Source: Planctomycetaceae bacterium
Lineage (GTDB): Bacteria > Planctomycetota > Planctomycetia > Pirellulales > Pirellulaceae
DNA length: 64,000 nt
Assembly: GCA_020638995.1 (NCBI GenBank)
Contig: JACKHM010000002.1
Coordinates: forward strand, 186,001-250,000
Reading direction: 5' to 3'
Numbering within the stretch: the first letter of the stretch is position 1; every line of letters begins with the position of its first letter. The position numbers were made by a program, and so were the translations under genes. The notes under the pieces are model-generated. The model was not told the DNA's origin and made no database searches. It worked only from the letters and a program-made list of their open reading frames with translations. Of the stretch, positions 25,245 to 34,835 are shown one piece after another.

Positions 25245-26630
25245 TCAATCCTTCGTCTCAAGTTTCTTCTTCCAGCGTTCGACTTGCTTCGCCACTTCGA
25301 CTGACGCCGTCGAACCATAACTCACAAACGCATCGATCGCCTTTTCCGCACCGAGGACTTCGTAAACCCCGTCGTCTAAATCGGGATGTGCCTCTTGGTA
25401 GTCGCTTAAGGGCAATTCCGATAACGAAACGCGTTTGTCGATCGCCTTGCGGACCAGTTGGCCGACCAAGTGATGAGCGGTACGTTGGGGGATATTGCGG
25501 CGAATCAAATACTCCATAAAAGTCGTCGCATCCAAGTAACCGCGATCGAGCCCGGCGGTGATCGAATCACGATTCAATTCCGCGCCTTGTACCACCGGCG
25601 CGGCGATCTCAAGACAAGCAGAAACCGTATCGACAGCGTCGAACAATTGCGGCTTGTCCTCTTGCAAATCCCGGTTGTAAGCGAGGGGCAAGCCTTTCAC
25701 GAGGACGAGCAACGAGTGCAGGCTGCCGACTACCCGAGCCGTCTTGCCGCGAATCAACTCCATCACGTCAGGATTGATCTTCTGCGGCATGATTGACGAT
25801 CCGGTGCAGAAAGCTTGGGGCAGCTTGATGAAGTTGAACTCCACGGTCGACCACAAAACCCATTCTTCGGCGAGCGTGCTGAGATGTTCCGCAATCATGG
25901 TCAGCACAAATGCAGTTTCGAGGACAAAGTCGCGATCGCTGGATGAATCGATGCTATTGGCCGACACGCCCTCAAAGCCCAATCGCCGCGCGACGTCGTG
26001 CCGATCGATTTGGAGTGTCGTGCCTGCGACCGCAGCAGTTCCCAGGGTCGAAACATTGACACGACGGCGGCAGTCTTGCAGCCGCTGACGATCGCGTTCA
26101 AATTTCTCGCAATACGCAAGCCAGTAGTGTGGTGCGAGAACAGGCTGTGCCCGTTGGAGATGCGTGTAAGCGGGCAGAATCACATCGGCGTCCCGATCAC
26201 AACGGCTAACAAACGCCCTTTGCAATTCGACCAGCTTTTTATCCACGTCGTCGATCGCGTCACGCACCCACAGCCGGAAGTCGGTGGCAACCTGGTCGTT
26301 TCGACTGCGACCCGAGTGCAATTTTCGGCCCACGTCACCTAGGCGGTCAATCAGGGCCTTTTCGATGTGCATGTGAATGTCTTCAAGCTCGGTTCGTAGC
26401 TCGAAGTTGCCCGCAGCAATTTCTGCCCGAATTTCGAGCAGTCCATGCTCGATTAGTTGCTGTTCGTCGCGGGAGATGATTCCGTTCTCGGCTAGCATCT
26501 GGCTGTGCGCGATCGATCCGGCCACGTCTTGCGCGTACAAGCGGTGATCGAAGCTGACGCTTTCGGTGAACTGCTCGACAAGGCGATTCGGACCTTCCCC
26601 GAATACACCTGATCTGGACGGAGTACTCAA
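25245..26630 (-). CDS. argH: Argininosuccinate lyase
   Basis: The 461-residue protein has the fumarase/aspartase-superfamily signature GSSIMPQKINPDVMELIRGK, the N-terminal SVSFDHRLYAQDVAGSIAH, the active-site THLQRAQP, and the LHSGRSRNDQVATD loop. It splits argininosuccinate into arginine and fumarate, the last step of arginine synthesis. The start codon is TTG, with GAGG six bases upstream; no better start is seen in frame. Length is normal for the family. No other arg gene is in the window. Confidence 0.96.
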   Translation of the reverse strand: MSTPSRSGVFGEGPNRLVEQFTESVSFDHRLYAQDVAGSIAHSQMLAENGIISRDEQQLIEHGLLEIRAEIAAGNFELRTELEDIHMHIEKALIDRLGDVGRKLHSGRSRNDQVATDFRLWVRDAIDDVDKKLVELQRAFVSRCDRDADVILPAYTHLQRAQPVLAPHYWLAYCEKFERDRQRLQDCRRRVNVSTLGTAAVAGTTLQIDRHDVARRLGFEGVSANSIDSSSDRDFVLETAFVLTMIAEHLSTLAEEWVLWSTVEFNFIKLPQAFCTGSSIMPQKINPDVMELIRGKTARVVGSLHSLLVLVKGLPLAYNRDLQEDKPQLFDAVDTVSACLEIAAPVVQGAELNRDSITAGLDRGYLDATTFMEYLIRRNIPQRTAHHLVGQLVRKAIDKRVSLSELPLSDYQEAHPDLDDGVYEVLGAEKAIDAFVSYGSTASVEVAKQVERWKKKLETKD

Positions 26631-26848
26631 TCGCTGCCTCGTGTTTTTGCTAACCTTCGCATCTCACCCAAGGAGACACCAAAGTCTTTATGCTAAATGG
26701 CTTACGGCAAAGTGTCAACGAGCGGATTGTGCCGATTGCACACAGAATAGGCAGTGCAGTGATAATTCAACTCGTAAAAAAACAGAAACGTCGCTATGCG
26801 ATTGCCGTGCTAGGTCTGGTAAGCTAGATGCTCGGGAGGCCTAGCCTG

Positions 26849-27520
26849 ATGAATACAATCGTTGCTGAAACCGGGACAATCCGTATGCCGGTCTTGATCT
26901 CGACGCTGGAAGCATTTCGAGCATGGATGCACTCTGACTGCGTGCCGGAGGAGACTCGCGCGTGCTTTTTGGATGGCGAGGTTTGGATTGACATGAGCAA
27001 GGAGCAGTTCTTTTCGCATAATCAAGTAAAAAACGAGTTGAATATAGTGCTTGGCGGCTTGATTAAGTCGCAGGGGATCGGTCGTTACGTTCCCGATGGG
27101 ATGTTGATATCGAACGTACCAGCGAATCTCTCGGCACAACCAGATGGAGCTTTCATTAGTTACGAGAGCCTTCGCAATGGAAAAGTTGCATTCGTGGAAG
27201 GAGCTAAGGAAGGCGTCGTCGAATTGGAAGGGGCGCCAGACTTAGTGATTGAAGTGGGAAGTAACAGTTCAATTCAGAAGGATAAAACCAAGCTGCCTGA
27301 TCTCTATTTTCGCGCGGGCATCGCTGAATATTGGCTCATTGATGCCAGGGGCGAAGCACTGAACTTTCAAATCTTCGAGCGTGGAGTGAACCAGTTTCTG
27401 ACCGTTCCGGAGCGTGAAGGTTGGTCATATTCGAAGTTGTTTGGCCGAGAATTTTGCCTCACTCGGCAGGCTGACGCCGTCGGAAGACCAGAGTATTCTC
27501 TTAATCTACGCGAGTGCTAA
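26849..27520 (+). CDS. Uma2-family (DUF820) putative endonuclease
   Basis: I choose ATG 26849, 9 bases behind GGGAGG; an in-frame ATG at 26828 is the alternative. The 223-residue protein has the Uma2 core: an acidic DGEVWIDMS strand, QPDGAFIS, DLVIEVGSNSS with Glu in the PD-(D/E)XK-like position, the lysine in KDKTKLPDLYF, and AGIAEYWLID. This family is greatly expanded in cyanobacteria and planctomycetes and is predicted to have a restriction-endonuclease-like fold, but its role is not known. It stands alone and is transcribed away from argH. Confidence 0.85.
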   Translation: MNTIVAETGTIRMPVLISTLEAFRAWMHSDCVPEETRACFLDGEVWIDMSKEQFFSHNQVKNELNIVLGGLIKSQGIGRYVPDGMLISNVPANLSAQPDGAFISYESLRNGKVAFVEGAKEGVVELEGAPDLVIEVGSNSSIQKDKTKLPDLYFRAGIAEYWLIDARGEALNFQIFERGVNQFLTVPEREGWSYSKLFGREFCLTRQADAVGRPEYSLNLREC

Positions 27521-27625
27521 TCTGGGTCGGTCGCCCTCTTGCGACGGCACAAGATAGGTCGCGGCATTGGAAACGCGGCTCGCCATCAGCGTAGTCCTAC
27601 TCTCCAAGCAACCTGTCGATGTCGG

Positions 27626-28477
27626 CTATAGCTCCAGGTACTCTTCCAAGGCCTCGCGCATTACGCTTGGATCTGGGTCGACGCCTGTCCAAATCTTGAA
27701 ACCGATGACCCCCTGATTTACCAACATACCAAGCCCATCAAGCGTCCTGCAGCCGCGATTTCCGGCCTCGGTGAGAAAAACCGTCTGCGGTGGGTTGAAG
27801 ATCACGTCAGCCACAACCATCGCGGCTTGAAGCGAGTCGTAGGCAAGCGGAACTCGGGCGGTCGCATTCCCCAGGCCAATCGAAGTCGCGTTGATCACCA
27901 CGTCAGTTCCCTCGTCAACCGCGTAATCTCCCTCCCACGGAGAGTACTTCGCCGAAACCTTCACCCGTTCGTTGAGCAATGCCGCGAGTTCTTGCCCCCG
28001 CTCTGGCGATCGGTTTACGATGGTAATTTCACTTGCCCCTGAGAGGCCTAGTTCGACTGCTATCGCTCTTGCAGCGCCACCAGCCCCTAAAACTACAAAC
28101 TTTTTGCCCTCTGGAGAGGTCACACTACTCAAGGATTGGACGAAGCCCTTGCCGTCGGTGTTGTCGCCGACCAACTTGTCGTCAACGCGATTAATACAGT
28201 TAACAGCCCCCATCAGTTCTGCCGCTTCGCTCAGTTCGTCTAAGTACTGAATCACGGAAACTTTATGGGGGATGGTAAAGTTGCCGCCTTTAAAACCCAT
28301 TGCCCGAACGCCGCGAATGGCATCTTCAAGGTTCTCAGGAGGCACCTCAAGTGTCAAATATCGCCAATCCAACCCGGCGGCCACAAAGGCCCGTTCGATC
28401 ATGAATTGAGTGGGGTTTCCCGCGACGGGTTGCCCCATGCAGCAAACGATCTCCTGTAACGAATCGCTAGTCGACAC
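27626..28477 (-). CDS. aroE: Shikimate dehydrogenase
   Basis: I place the start at GTG 28477, because GGAG lies 7 bases upstream and the product is then 283 residues, the usual size; the open frame reaches back to 28555 with a non-homologous extension. Motifs: GQPVAGNPTQFMIERAF in place of the family's N-terminal 'G.P...S.SP..hN..f', GGNFTIPHKVSVIQYL with the catalytic Lys, DNTDGKGFVQSL, the NADP loop VLGAGGAARAIAVEL, INATSIGL, and LGMLVNQGVIGFKIWTG at the end. It reduces 3-dehydroshikimate to shikimate in aromatic amino acid synthesis. Confidence 0.94.
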   Translation of the reverse strand: MSTSDSLQEIVCCMGQPVAGNPTQFMIERAFVAAGLDWRYLTLEVPPENLEDAIRGVRAMGFKGGNFTIPHKVSVIQYLDELSEAAELMGAVNCINRVDDKLVGDNTDGKGFVQSLSSVTSPEGKKFVVLGAGGAARAIAVELGLSGASEITIVNRSPERGQELAALLNERVKVSAKYSPWEGDYAVDEGTDVVINATSIGLGNATARVPLAYDSLQAAMVVADVIFNPPQTVFLTEAGNRGCRTLDGLGMLVNQGVIGFKIWTGVDPDPSVMREALEEYLEL

Positions 28478-28567
28478 GTCCCATCTCCGCAACTGGGGTG
28501 ATGCGTACCACTGGAAGAGTGAAAGGTCTATATTCTGTGGCAGGCAGAGCATCATTGCAACGAGGCT

Positions 28568-29449
28568 ATGAAACCAGAGCGTGTTGCCACACTGTCGTTC
28601 ATGAAATCTTCAAATTTGATTACTTGGTTGTTGGTGGCCGCTTGCGTCGCCATCGATCTGGCGATAGCCGGTGAATTGCAGGTCCGGCGCAACGAATGGC
28701 CTGAAGCGGGTGGCTTAATCGGACTTGGGCTAACATTTTCGCAGGTCACAATGCTCGCAATGTGGACGGTAAATGGGCGAACAAGCATCCTCGTGCGTGG
28801 TGTCGTCTCGTTGGTCGCAGTCTGGATGCTCGGCTGTCTGGCCGAATTCAGCACCACAGGACGATATGAGGGCGCGGGCATGTGGTTTGGCGTCCTGATG
28901 TTCTATTGCACGGTGTCGCTTGTTCCTTTCGTGTTGGTGAGATTGACAGGCTACGCTCTCGCCAACGATGATTCGCGGGGCAGGACGAAGACGCGCGTAG
29001 GATTGTCGGCTAATCAGTTTTCACTCTTCGGAATACTTTCACTCACGACAGCCATTGGAATCACCTTAGGTATCGTTCGATTTGCTGTGTTTCCCGTCGG
29101 ACAATTGCTCGGAGTGGCGGCATTCTTTACGGTGCTCGGCGCGACCTCTTGTACACTTCTATTGCTATCGCTTTATCTGCGAAGGATCGCGTTCGCGATT
29201 GCCGCTTCAATAGTCTTGTGCCCGACCACCGGCGCAGTACTCTCGTTAACCAAAATTGCACCGGGCGAAGGCATGTTCGAATTGATGATTATGATGTGCG
29301 TACAGGGCTCTGTACTTGTCGCTGCCGCGGTCGTTCTCAGGAGTGTCGGATACCGGCTAATTTCCGAAAGATCACTGAAACTACCTACGGCAGCAGAATC
29401 TTCGGCTTCTCTAACGACGGAATCTGAGGGCCAAGGCGACGAGCTTTGA
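28568..29449 (+). CDS. Multi-pass membrane protein of unknown function
   Basis: The 293-residue frame starts at ATG 28568 with GAGG close upstream. It has about seven hydrophobic segments (for example LITWLLVAACVAIDLAIAG, MLAMW, GVLMFYCTVSLVPFVLV, SLTTAIGITLGIVRFAVF, LGVAAFFTVLGATSCTLLLL, SVLVAAAVVLRSV) and a hydrophilic tail of about 35 residues. I do not recognise the family. It starts 90 bases from the divergent aroE gene. Its last 65 bases overlap the 3' end of the convergent methyltransferase gene. Confidence 0.7.
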   Translation: MKPERVATLSFMKSSNLITWLLVAACVAIDLAIAGELQVRRNEWPEAGGLIGLGLTFSQVTMLAMWTVNGRTSILVRGVVSLVAVWMLGCLAEFSTTGRYEGAGMWFGVLMFYCTVSLVPFVLVRLTGYALANDDSRGRTKTRVGLSANQFSLFGILSLTTAIGITLGIVRFAVFPVGQLLGVAAFFTVLGATSCTLLLLSLYLRRIAFAIAASIVLCPTTGAVLSLTKIAPGEGMFELMIMMCVQGSVLVAAAVVLRSVGYRLISERSLKLPTAAESSASLTTESEGQGDEL

Positions 29450-30218
29450 GCCGAACGTAAGACGCCACATACTGGCTGCGATGGCCGAAAGCTCCCGCCG
29501 CAGCATCTTTCTTCGCGTGCAGCGGTTCTACCAAATCTTCGATCACGAACCCGGATCGACACATCAATCCAATGAGTTCTTCCCAACGATGCAAATACTC
29601 GAGGGTTCCTTCTTCGCGATGGCGACTTCCGACGACAGGTGGGAGTGGACCGTTGCGATAATAGGGCTCAATCAGTTCATAGCCACGAGATGACATCCGT
29701 GTATCGGCTTGCAGGCTCGTGGGAGTCTTATGTTGGCTGATATACAGCCCCCCGCCCCGTAGAATCCTCGCTACCTCGCGATACACCGGCTCAATCCTGG
29801 GTACGTAGCAGGTGCTCACTGGATGGACGATCACATCGAAGTGTCCGTCTGCGAACATGGGCATAAAGTCCATTGAAGCTTCCACGGTTTGAAGCGACAG
29901 CCTTCTGGCTGCAGCGACTTCACGATCCAATTCTAGTTGGGCTGAACTGATGTCGACCACTGTGACAACGGCGCCGGCGGCAGCGTACAAAGCGCCGTGC
30001 TTTCCACCGCCCGCTCCGAGACATAACAGTTTCTGTCCCTTGATGCTTCGTCCGAGCCACCCTAGGCCGTCAACAGTCTTTAGTGGATCAACGAAGCTCT
30101 CATCGGGTGCGGGCTGGGTGAATCGCTGCTTGTCGCGGACCATTCGATCCCACGCGCGGCGGTTATGATCGTGGGCGGGACTATTCGGATCAGAGCTCAT
30201 ATCAGCATTGTCACGCAA
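29385..30218 (-). CDS. Class I SAM-dependent methyltransferase
   Basis: The 277-residue protein has motif I LLCLGAGGGKHGALYAAAG, an acidic end of strand 2 (VTVVDISSAQLELDRE), motif II FDVIVHPVSTCYV and ARILRGGGLYISQ, which together define a Methyltransf_11/25-type Rossmann fold. The N-terminal NRRAWDRMVRDKQRFT and the histidines near the cofactor loop are like small-molecule methyltransferases. The start may be ATG 30218 or ATG 30200. The substrate is unknown. Its 3' end overlaps the convergent membrane protein gene. Confidence 0.85.
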   Translation of the reverse strand: MRDNADMSSDPNSPAHDHNRRAWDRMVRDKQRFTQPAPDESFVDPLKTVDGLGWLGRSIKGQKLLCLGAGGGKHGALYAAAGAVVTVVDISSAQLELDREVAAARRLSLQTVEASMDFMPMFADGHFDVIVHPVSTCYVPRIEPVYREVARILRGGGLYISQHKTPTSLQADTRMSSRGYELIEPYYRNGPLPPVVGSRHREEGTLEYLHRWEELIGLMCRSGFVIEDLVEPLHAKKDAAAGAFGHRSQYVASYVRLKARRLGPQIPSLEKPKILLP

Positions 30219-30364
30219 ATGCCCAAGGGCGCGAAGGAGTTGCGGTCATTCGTCATCTTTCATCCGACATAATTCCTTTCAACCTTCCCTCTCACCCCTA
30301 CTTGCTCCCTTCGTCTCTCCCGGTCGACAATGACGGCCCACCGAACACACACCAGGAGCCCGCC

Positions 30365-31432
30365 ATGTTACTTTTTGACGCCCACCTCGATCTCTCGATG
30401 AATGCCGTCGAATGGAATCGCGATTACACGCGTTCGCTGGACGAAGTTCGCTATCGTGAGCAGGGCATGACTGACAAGCTCGACCGCGCCAAAGGAGTCA
30501 TCACGTTCGAGGAAATGCGGCGAGGAAGTATCGGACTGTGCGTGGCAACACAAATTGCTCGCTATGTCAGCCTCGACAATCCGTTGCCCGGTTGGCACAG
30601 TCCCGAGATAGCATGGTCTATCACGCAAGGACAGCTGGCCTGGTACCGTGAGATGGAGCGCATCGGTCAGCTGGTCCAAATCGTCGATCGCGACGGATTG
30701 AATCGGCATGTGGAACTCTGGCAGAATGATCCACCCGCGGACGCACCCATCGGCTACATCCTAAGTTTGGAGGGAGCCGACTCGATTTGTTCGCCCGCCC
30801 ATCTGGAGCGAGCCTACGAGTACGGGCTGCGAGCGTTGGGTCCGGCTCACTACGGCGAGGGACGTTATTCACCCGGCACTGGTTCGGAAGGCGGCCTCAC
30901 ACCTTTGGGCCGCGACCTGCTGAAACAGATGCGAGAGCTGGGAATCGTGCTCGACGCAACTCATCTCACAGACGAAGCGTTTTGGGAATCGCTTGAACTG
31001 TGGGATGGGCCGGTTTGGGCCAGTCACAACAACTGCCGTGCACTCGTGCCCGCGCAACGCCAATTCAGCGACGAGCAATTAAAAGCGTTGATCGAACGTG
31101 ACGCTGTAGTTGGTATGGCTTTCGACGCCTGGATGATGCATCCAGACTGGGTTCGTGGCACCACGACTCCGCAGGAAACCGGCTTGAAGATCGAACGCAT
31201 TGCGTTACATATCGACCACATCTGTCAGCTTGCTGGCAATGTCCGGCACGTCGGCATTGGATCGGATCTCGATGGCGGCTTTGGCACCGAGCAAGCGCCG
31301 ATGGATCTCGAATCGATCGCGGACTTACAAAGCCTCACGACGATACTTGCTGACCGCGGGTACAGCCAAGCAGACGTAGAAGCTATCATGCACGGCAATT
31401 GGATTCGCCGATTGAACGAAATATGGAGTTGA
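30365..31432 (+). CDS. Membrane dipeptidase-like protein (peptidase family M19)
   Basis: ATG 30365 follows AGGAG by about 6 bases; the product has 355 residues. Family M19 features are DAHLDLS near the N-terminus (zinc His and Asp), LSLEGADSI with the bridging Glu, LDATHLTDEAFW, ASHNNCRAL and the C-terminal GSDLDGGFG. M19 enzymes are zinc hydrolases of dipeptides, D-amino-acid dipeptides or related amides. There is no clear signal peptide, so it is probably cytoplasmic. It is followed on the same strand by an FAH-family gene and an aldehyde dehydrogenase, spacing 42 and 44 bases, so one transcript is likely. Confidence 0.88.
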   Translation: MLLFDAHLDLSMNAVEWNRDYTRSLDEVRYREQGMTDKLDRAKGVITFEEMRRGSIGLCVATQIARYVSLDNPLPGWHSPEIAWSITQGQLAWYREMERIGQLVQIVDRDGLNRHVELWQNDPPADAPIGYILSLEGADSICSPAHLERAYEYGLRALGPAHYGEGRYSPGTGSEGGLTPLGRDLLKQMRELGIVLDATHLTDEAFWESLELWDGPVWASHNNCRALVPAQRQFSDEQLKALIERDAVVGMAFDAWMMHPDWVRGTTTPQETGLKIERIALHIDHICQLAGNVRHVGIGSDLDGGFGTEQAPMDLESIADLQSLTTILADRGYSQADVEAIMHGNWIRRLNEIWS

Positions 31433-31474
31433 GCGACTCGGCAAGAGGCAATATCTAGGGATCGAGGAGAGAGA

Positions 31475-32329
31475 ATGAAGCTTGCGAAATATGAGACCAA
31501 CACGGGTGAAGTTGGTGTTGGCGCTGTCGTCGGCGAGCAACTCGCGCCACTGGCATTGAACGACGAGTACGCCTCGTTGACCGACATCCTCGAAGCCGAA
31601 GCTCCGGGCCAGATTGCATCCGAATTAATGAGTTCGGGGCAGCAATTGCCTTTGGCTGGCGTCAAGCTCCTGCCGCCAATCGATGCTCAAGAAGTTTGGG
31701 CCGCCGGTGTGACTTACACCCGCAGCAAGACTGCCCGCATGGAAGAGTCGGAGGCGGCTGCTTCCTGCTACGACCGCGTCTATGCTTCACCGCGTCCCGA
31801 ATTGTTCATGAAGGCTACTCCACATCGAGTCAGCGGGCCGGGACAAGCACTTCGAATCCGAGAAGACGCTGAGTGGAACGTGCCGGAGCCCGAATTGACG
31901 CTCGTGATGAACACTCGAATGCAGCTCGTCGGATTTACGATCGGCAACGACATGAGTTCGCGAGACATCGAGGGCGACAACCCGTTGTATTTGCCGCAAG
32001 CCAAGGTTTACAACCAGTGCGCCGGCTTGGGACCGTGGATTACGCTGGCAACCGCCATGCCGCCTCGTAACGAGATCGGGATCGCGCTAGCCATCCGACG
32101 TGACGGTCAGGTCGTCTTCGACGGCCAGACTGGTATCGATCAGCTAGCGCGTACCTTCGAGGAGTTGATAGGCTGGCTCGCTCGCGATAACTCGTTCCCG
32201 ACGGGCGTGATGTTGATGACCGGTACTGGAATTGTTCCGGACAGCGACTTCACACTTCACCCCGGTGACCTGGTTGACATCACCATTGATGGGATTGGCA
32301 CCTTGTCGAATCCAATCGTTCAAGGCTAG
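31475..32329 (+). CDS. FAH-family protein, probable 2-keto-3-deoxy-sugar-acid dehydratase
   Basis: The 284-residue protein belongs to the fumarylacetoacetate hydrolase superfamily: VWAAGVTYTRSK, PELFMKATPHRVSGPG, a metal-binding Glu pair in VPEPELTLVMN, and GFTIGNDMSSRDIEGDN. Members of this group include 2-keto-3-deoxy-D-arabinonate dehydratase, which yields 2,5-dioxopentanoate. The next gene encodes an aldehyde dehydrogenase of the kind that oxidises that product to 2-oxoglutarate, so this pathway role is a good inference. The start ATG has GGAG near -10 (GAGGAGAGAGA). Other FAH activities such as hydrolysis or decarboxylation remain possible. Confidence 0.85.
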   Translation: MKLAKYETNTGEVGVGAVVGEQLAPLALNDEYASLTDILEAEAPGQIASELMSSGQQLPLAGVKLLPPIDAQEVWAAGVTYTRSKTARMEESEAAASCYDRVYASPRPELFMKATPHRVSGPGQALRIREDAEWNVPEPELTLVMNTRMQLVGFTIGNDMSSRDIEGDNPLYLPQAKVYNQCAGLGPWITLATAMPPRNEIGIALAIRRDGQVVFDGQTGIDQLARTFEELIGWLARDNSFPTGVMLMTGTGIVPDSDFTLHPGDLVDITIDGIGTLSNPIVQG

Positions 32330-32373
32330 TTACACGAGATGCGCGTGACGCGTGTCCAAAGATCGAGGTTACG

Positions 32374-33957
32374 ATGACGTTGCAAAAAGTATTGATTGCG
32401 GGAGAGTGGCGAGCGTCAGATTTAACAAAGACGTTCCGCGCAGAAAACCCGTCGACGAAGGAAGCGTTACCCGACGAGTATCCGGTCAGTTCATGGGCCG
32501 ATTGCGATGCGGCGCTCCATTCGGCGGCGACCGCAGCAGACGCGATGCGTTCCCTCTCCGGAGAACAGATCGCAAGCTTTCTGGAGGCTTATTCAGATAG
32601 AATCGAAGCGAGGAAAGACGACTTGGTCGAGATGGCGCATGCCGAAACGGCGTTGCCAAAAGCACCGCGGCTCGGCGACGTCGAGCTACCTCGCACGAGC
32701 AGTCAGCTTCGTCAAGCCGCAGCGGCTGCCCGTGATGGCTCTTGGGCAAATGCGACAATCGACACGAAAGCAGGAATCCGCTCGTGCTTAGCACCGATTG
32801 GACCGGTCTGTGTGTTCGGCCCGAATAATTTTCCGTTCGCGTTTGGAAGTATCTCCGGCGGTGACTTTGCTGCTGCAATCGCGGCGGGAAACCCGGTGAT
32901 CGCTAAAGCCAACTCCTCTCACCCCGGCACAACCCGGATCTTCGCTGAAGAAGCTCTCGTCGCCGCACAGGCCACCGGGATGCCCTGCGGAATCGTGCAA
33001 ATGATCTACCGCACGGGCCACGAAGATGGTGAGCGGTTAGTGTCCGATCGGCGAACCGGCGCCGTCGGCTACACCGGCAGCCGACACGCTGGCCTGACGC
33101 TCAAAGCGGCGGCCGATGCAGTTGGGAAGCCAATCTATCTCGAACTATCAAGCATCAACCCCGTTGTGATTCTACCGAGCGTGCTCGCCGAACGGGGTGA
33201 CGCGCTGGCCGAGGAGTTCGCTGGCAGCTGTCTCATGGGAACGGGCCAGTTCTGCACGAACCCGGGACTGGTCCTTCTAATAAGGGGCGAGCGTACTGAA
33301 TCATTCGTCAACGCAGTTGCCGAAAAATTCGCTTCGGCACCCGTCGGAACTTTGCTCTCTCAAAGTGTGGAGAAGACGCTGGGTAACAACTTAACGGCGT
33401 TACAGAAAGCGGGAGCCGAGAATTTGACGCCCGACGCAACCGCAAACGGCAAAGGTTATTGCCATGCGAACACTTTGCTCCGCGTCTCGGGCAGCGCTTT
33501 CCTGAAGGATCCCGAGGCGTTCCAGGCCGAAGCATTCGGGAATGCGTCTTTGTTAGTGATCGCGGATGATTGCGATCAGGTCAGAGCAATTGCGGATAGC
33601 CTCGAAGGTAATTTGACGGGGTGCATATACTCGGCCTCAAGCGGCGAAGACGATGCGGCCTACGACGAGATTGCGCCGCGACTTAGGATGCGTGTCGGTC
33701 GATTGCTTAACGACAAGATGCCCACTGGCGTGGCGGTCAGTCCAGCGATGAACCATGGAGGTCCGTTCCCGGCGACAGGCCATCCAGGCTTCACCGCAGT
33801 GGGCATTCCTGCGTCGCTGGTTCGATTCGCGATGCTTCAGTGTTATGACAACGTGCGTCCCCACCGTTTGCCAGTAAACTTGCGGGATGCAAATCCCACG
33901 GGCAAGACATGGCGAATGATTGATGGGAACTGGACGCAAGGCGATATTTCGTCTTGA
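32374..33957 (+). CDS. Aldehyde dehydrogenase, probable 2,5-dioxovalerate dehydrogenase
   Basis: The 527-residue enzyme shows the N-terminal FRAENPSTKEALPDEYPVSS, the FGPNNFPFAFG segment, the cofactor lysine in NPVIAKANSSHPGTT, YTGSRHAG, the catalytic Glu in IYLELSSINPVV and the catalytic Cys in GQFCTNPGLV. These segments are typical of the NADP-type 2-oxoglutarate semialdehyde dehydrogenases, which have SHPGT and QFCT.PGL. With the FAH-family gene upstream it would close an oxidative pathway from pentoses or sugar acids to 2-oxoglutarate, as in the Weimberg-type pathways. The first-step dehydrogenase and lactonase are not in the window. Confidence 0.9.
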   Translation: MTLQKVLIAGEWRASDLTKTFRAENPSTKEALPDEYPVSSWADCDAALHSAATAADAMRSLSGEQIASFLEAYSDRIEARKDDLVEMAHAETALPKAPRLGDVELPRTSSQLRQAAAAARDGSWANATIDTKAGIRSCLAPIGPVCVFGPNNFPFAFGSISGGDFAAAIAAGNPVIAKANSSHPGTTRIFAEEALVAAQATGMPCGIVQMIYRTGHEDGERLVSDRRTGAVGYTGSRHAGLTLKAAADAVGKPIYLELSSINPVVILPSVLAERGDALAEEFAGSCLMGTGQFCTNPGLVLLIRGERTESFVNAVAEKFASAPVGTLLSQSVEKTLGNNLTALQKAGAENLTPDATANGKGYCHANTLLRVSGSAFLKDPEAFQAEAFGNASLLVIADDCDQVRAIADSLEGNLTGCIYSASSGEDDAAYDEIAPRLRMRVGRLLNDKMPTGVAVSPAMNHGGPFPATGHPGFTAVGIPASLVRFAMLQCYDNVRPHRLPVNLRDANPTGKTWRMIDGNWTQGDISS

Positions 33958-33970
33958 CCTGCTGTGTCGG

Positions 33971-34765
33971 TCACAGCCAACGTAGCGGATCGGCCTCGTC
34001 GCGACTGGGCCACACTTCGATGTCGGCGAAATGTTCCGCAATTACTTTCGCCAGCACCTCGACGGCAAATCTTTCGCTGGCGAAGTGCCCCGGCAGAAGC
34101 AGTGCAACATGCGCACCTTCTGCATCAAGACAGGTGTGAAATGTGGTCTCGCCGGTAACGAGAAGGTCGCAACTGTTTCGGCGAGCCGCTCCGAGGAAAG
34201 AACCAGCACTTCCACAAGCTACCGCGACGCGTCGGATGGATCTGTCATAAGGCCCAACTGCGTGTAATCCCTCGATTGAAAGAAATTGTTTAAGGCGGGC
34301 GGAACACTCGACAAGCGATAGCGGAACGTCGAAGTCTCCATAACGCCCGGCACCCAGCCCGTCAGGATCGTCGTCAGCAGGAACGAGCGGTTTGATGTTG
34401 ACCAGCCCAAGCCCTTCGGCGAGCCGTTGATTGATTCCCATTGCTGCGGAGTCGAACCGCGTGTGGGGACTATGAATTGAAACGCCCGCTCGGATCAGTT
34501 GCCACAACATCCGACCGGGAATCGACTCCGTGGTTAACCGCTTGAGCGGGTGAAACGGCAGCGGATGGTGGCTAACAATCAGGTCGACATTCTCGCGAAT
34601 TGCCTCAGCCGTACTCGCGGGTGTTACGGTCAGGCAGGCCATCACTCGGCGTACCGTCTGAGTAGGATCACCGACGAGCAAACCGACATTGTCCCAATCT
34701 TCAGCCAGCCGACTTGGAGCAAAGGCTTCCAGAAAGTCGTTAATGTCTTGAACGATGGTCATCAT
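33971..34765 (-). CDS. NIF3-like dinuclear metal-centre protein
   Basis: Starting at ATG 34765 (an ATG-ATG pair, GAG six bases upstream) the product has 264 residues; the open frame extends to 34849 without a sensible N-terminus. It shows the NIF3/DUF34 signatures: DWDNVGLLVGD, DLIVSHHPLPFHPLKRL with metal-binding His residues, SPHTRFDSAAMGINQRLAEGLGL, and the C-terminal LLVTGETTFHTCLDAE. This widely conserved family may act as a GTP cyclohydrolase-like or metallochaperone protein; its role is unsettled. Its 3' end is 13 bases from the convergent aldehyde dehydrogenase stop. Confidence 0.9.
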   Translation of the reverse strand: MMTIVQDINDFLEAFAPSRLAEDWDNVGLLVGDPTQTVRRVMACLTVTPASTAEAIRENVDLIVSHHPLPFHPLKRLTTESIPGRMLWQLIRAGVSIHSPHTRFDSAAMGINQRLAEGLGLVNIKPLVPADDDPDGLGAGRYGDFDVPLSLVECSARLKQFLSIEGLHAVGPYDRSIRRVAVACGSAGSFLGAARRNSCDLLVTGETTFHTCLDAEGAHVALLLPGHFASERFAVEVLAKVIAEHFADIEVWPSRDEADPLRWL

Positions 34766-34835
34766 GCATACTCGACGAAGGCGATCTGCCAGACAAGCGA
34801 ACATTAACTTCCTGTGACACCTGCGGCAAGCCGGG

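Noticed and set aside
26849..27520. Transposon-borne nuclease or restriction gene
   Set aside because: Uma2 proteins resemble such nucleases in fold, but no terminal repeats, methylase or transposase surround it.
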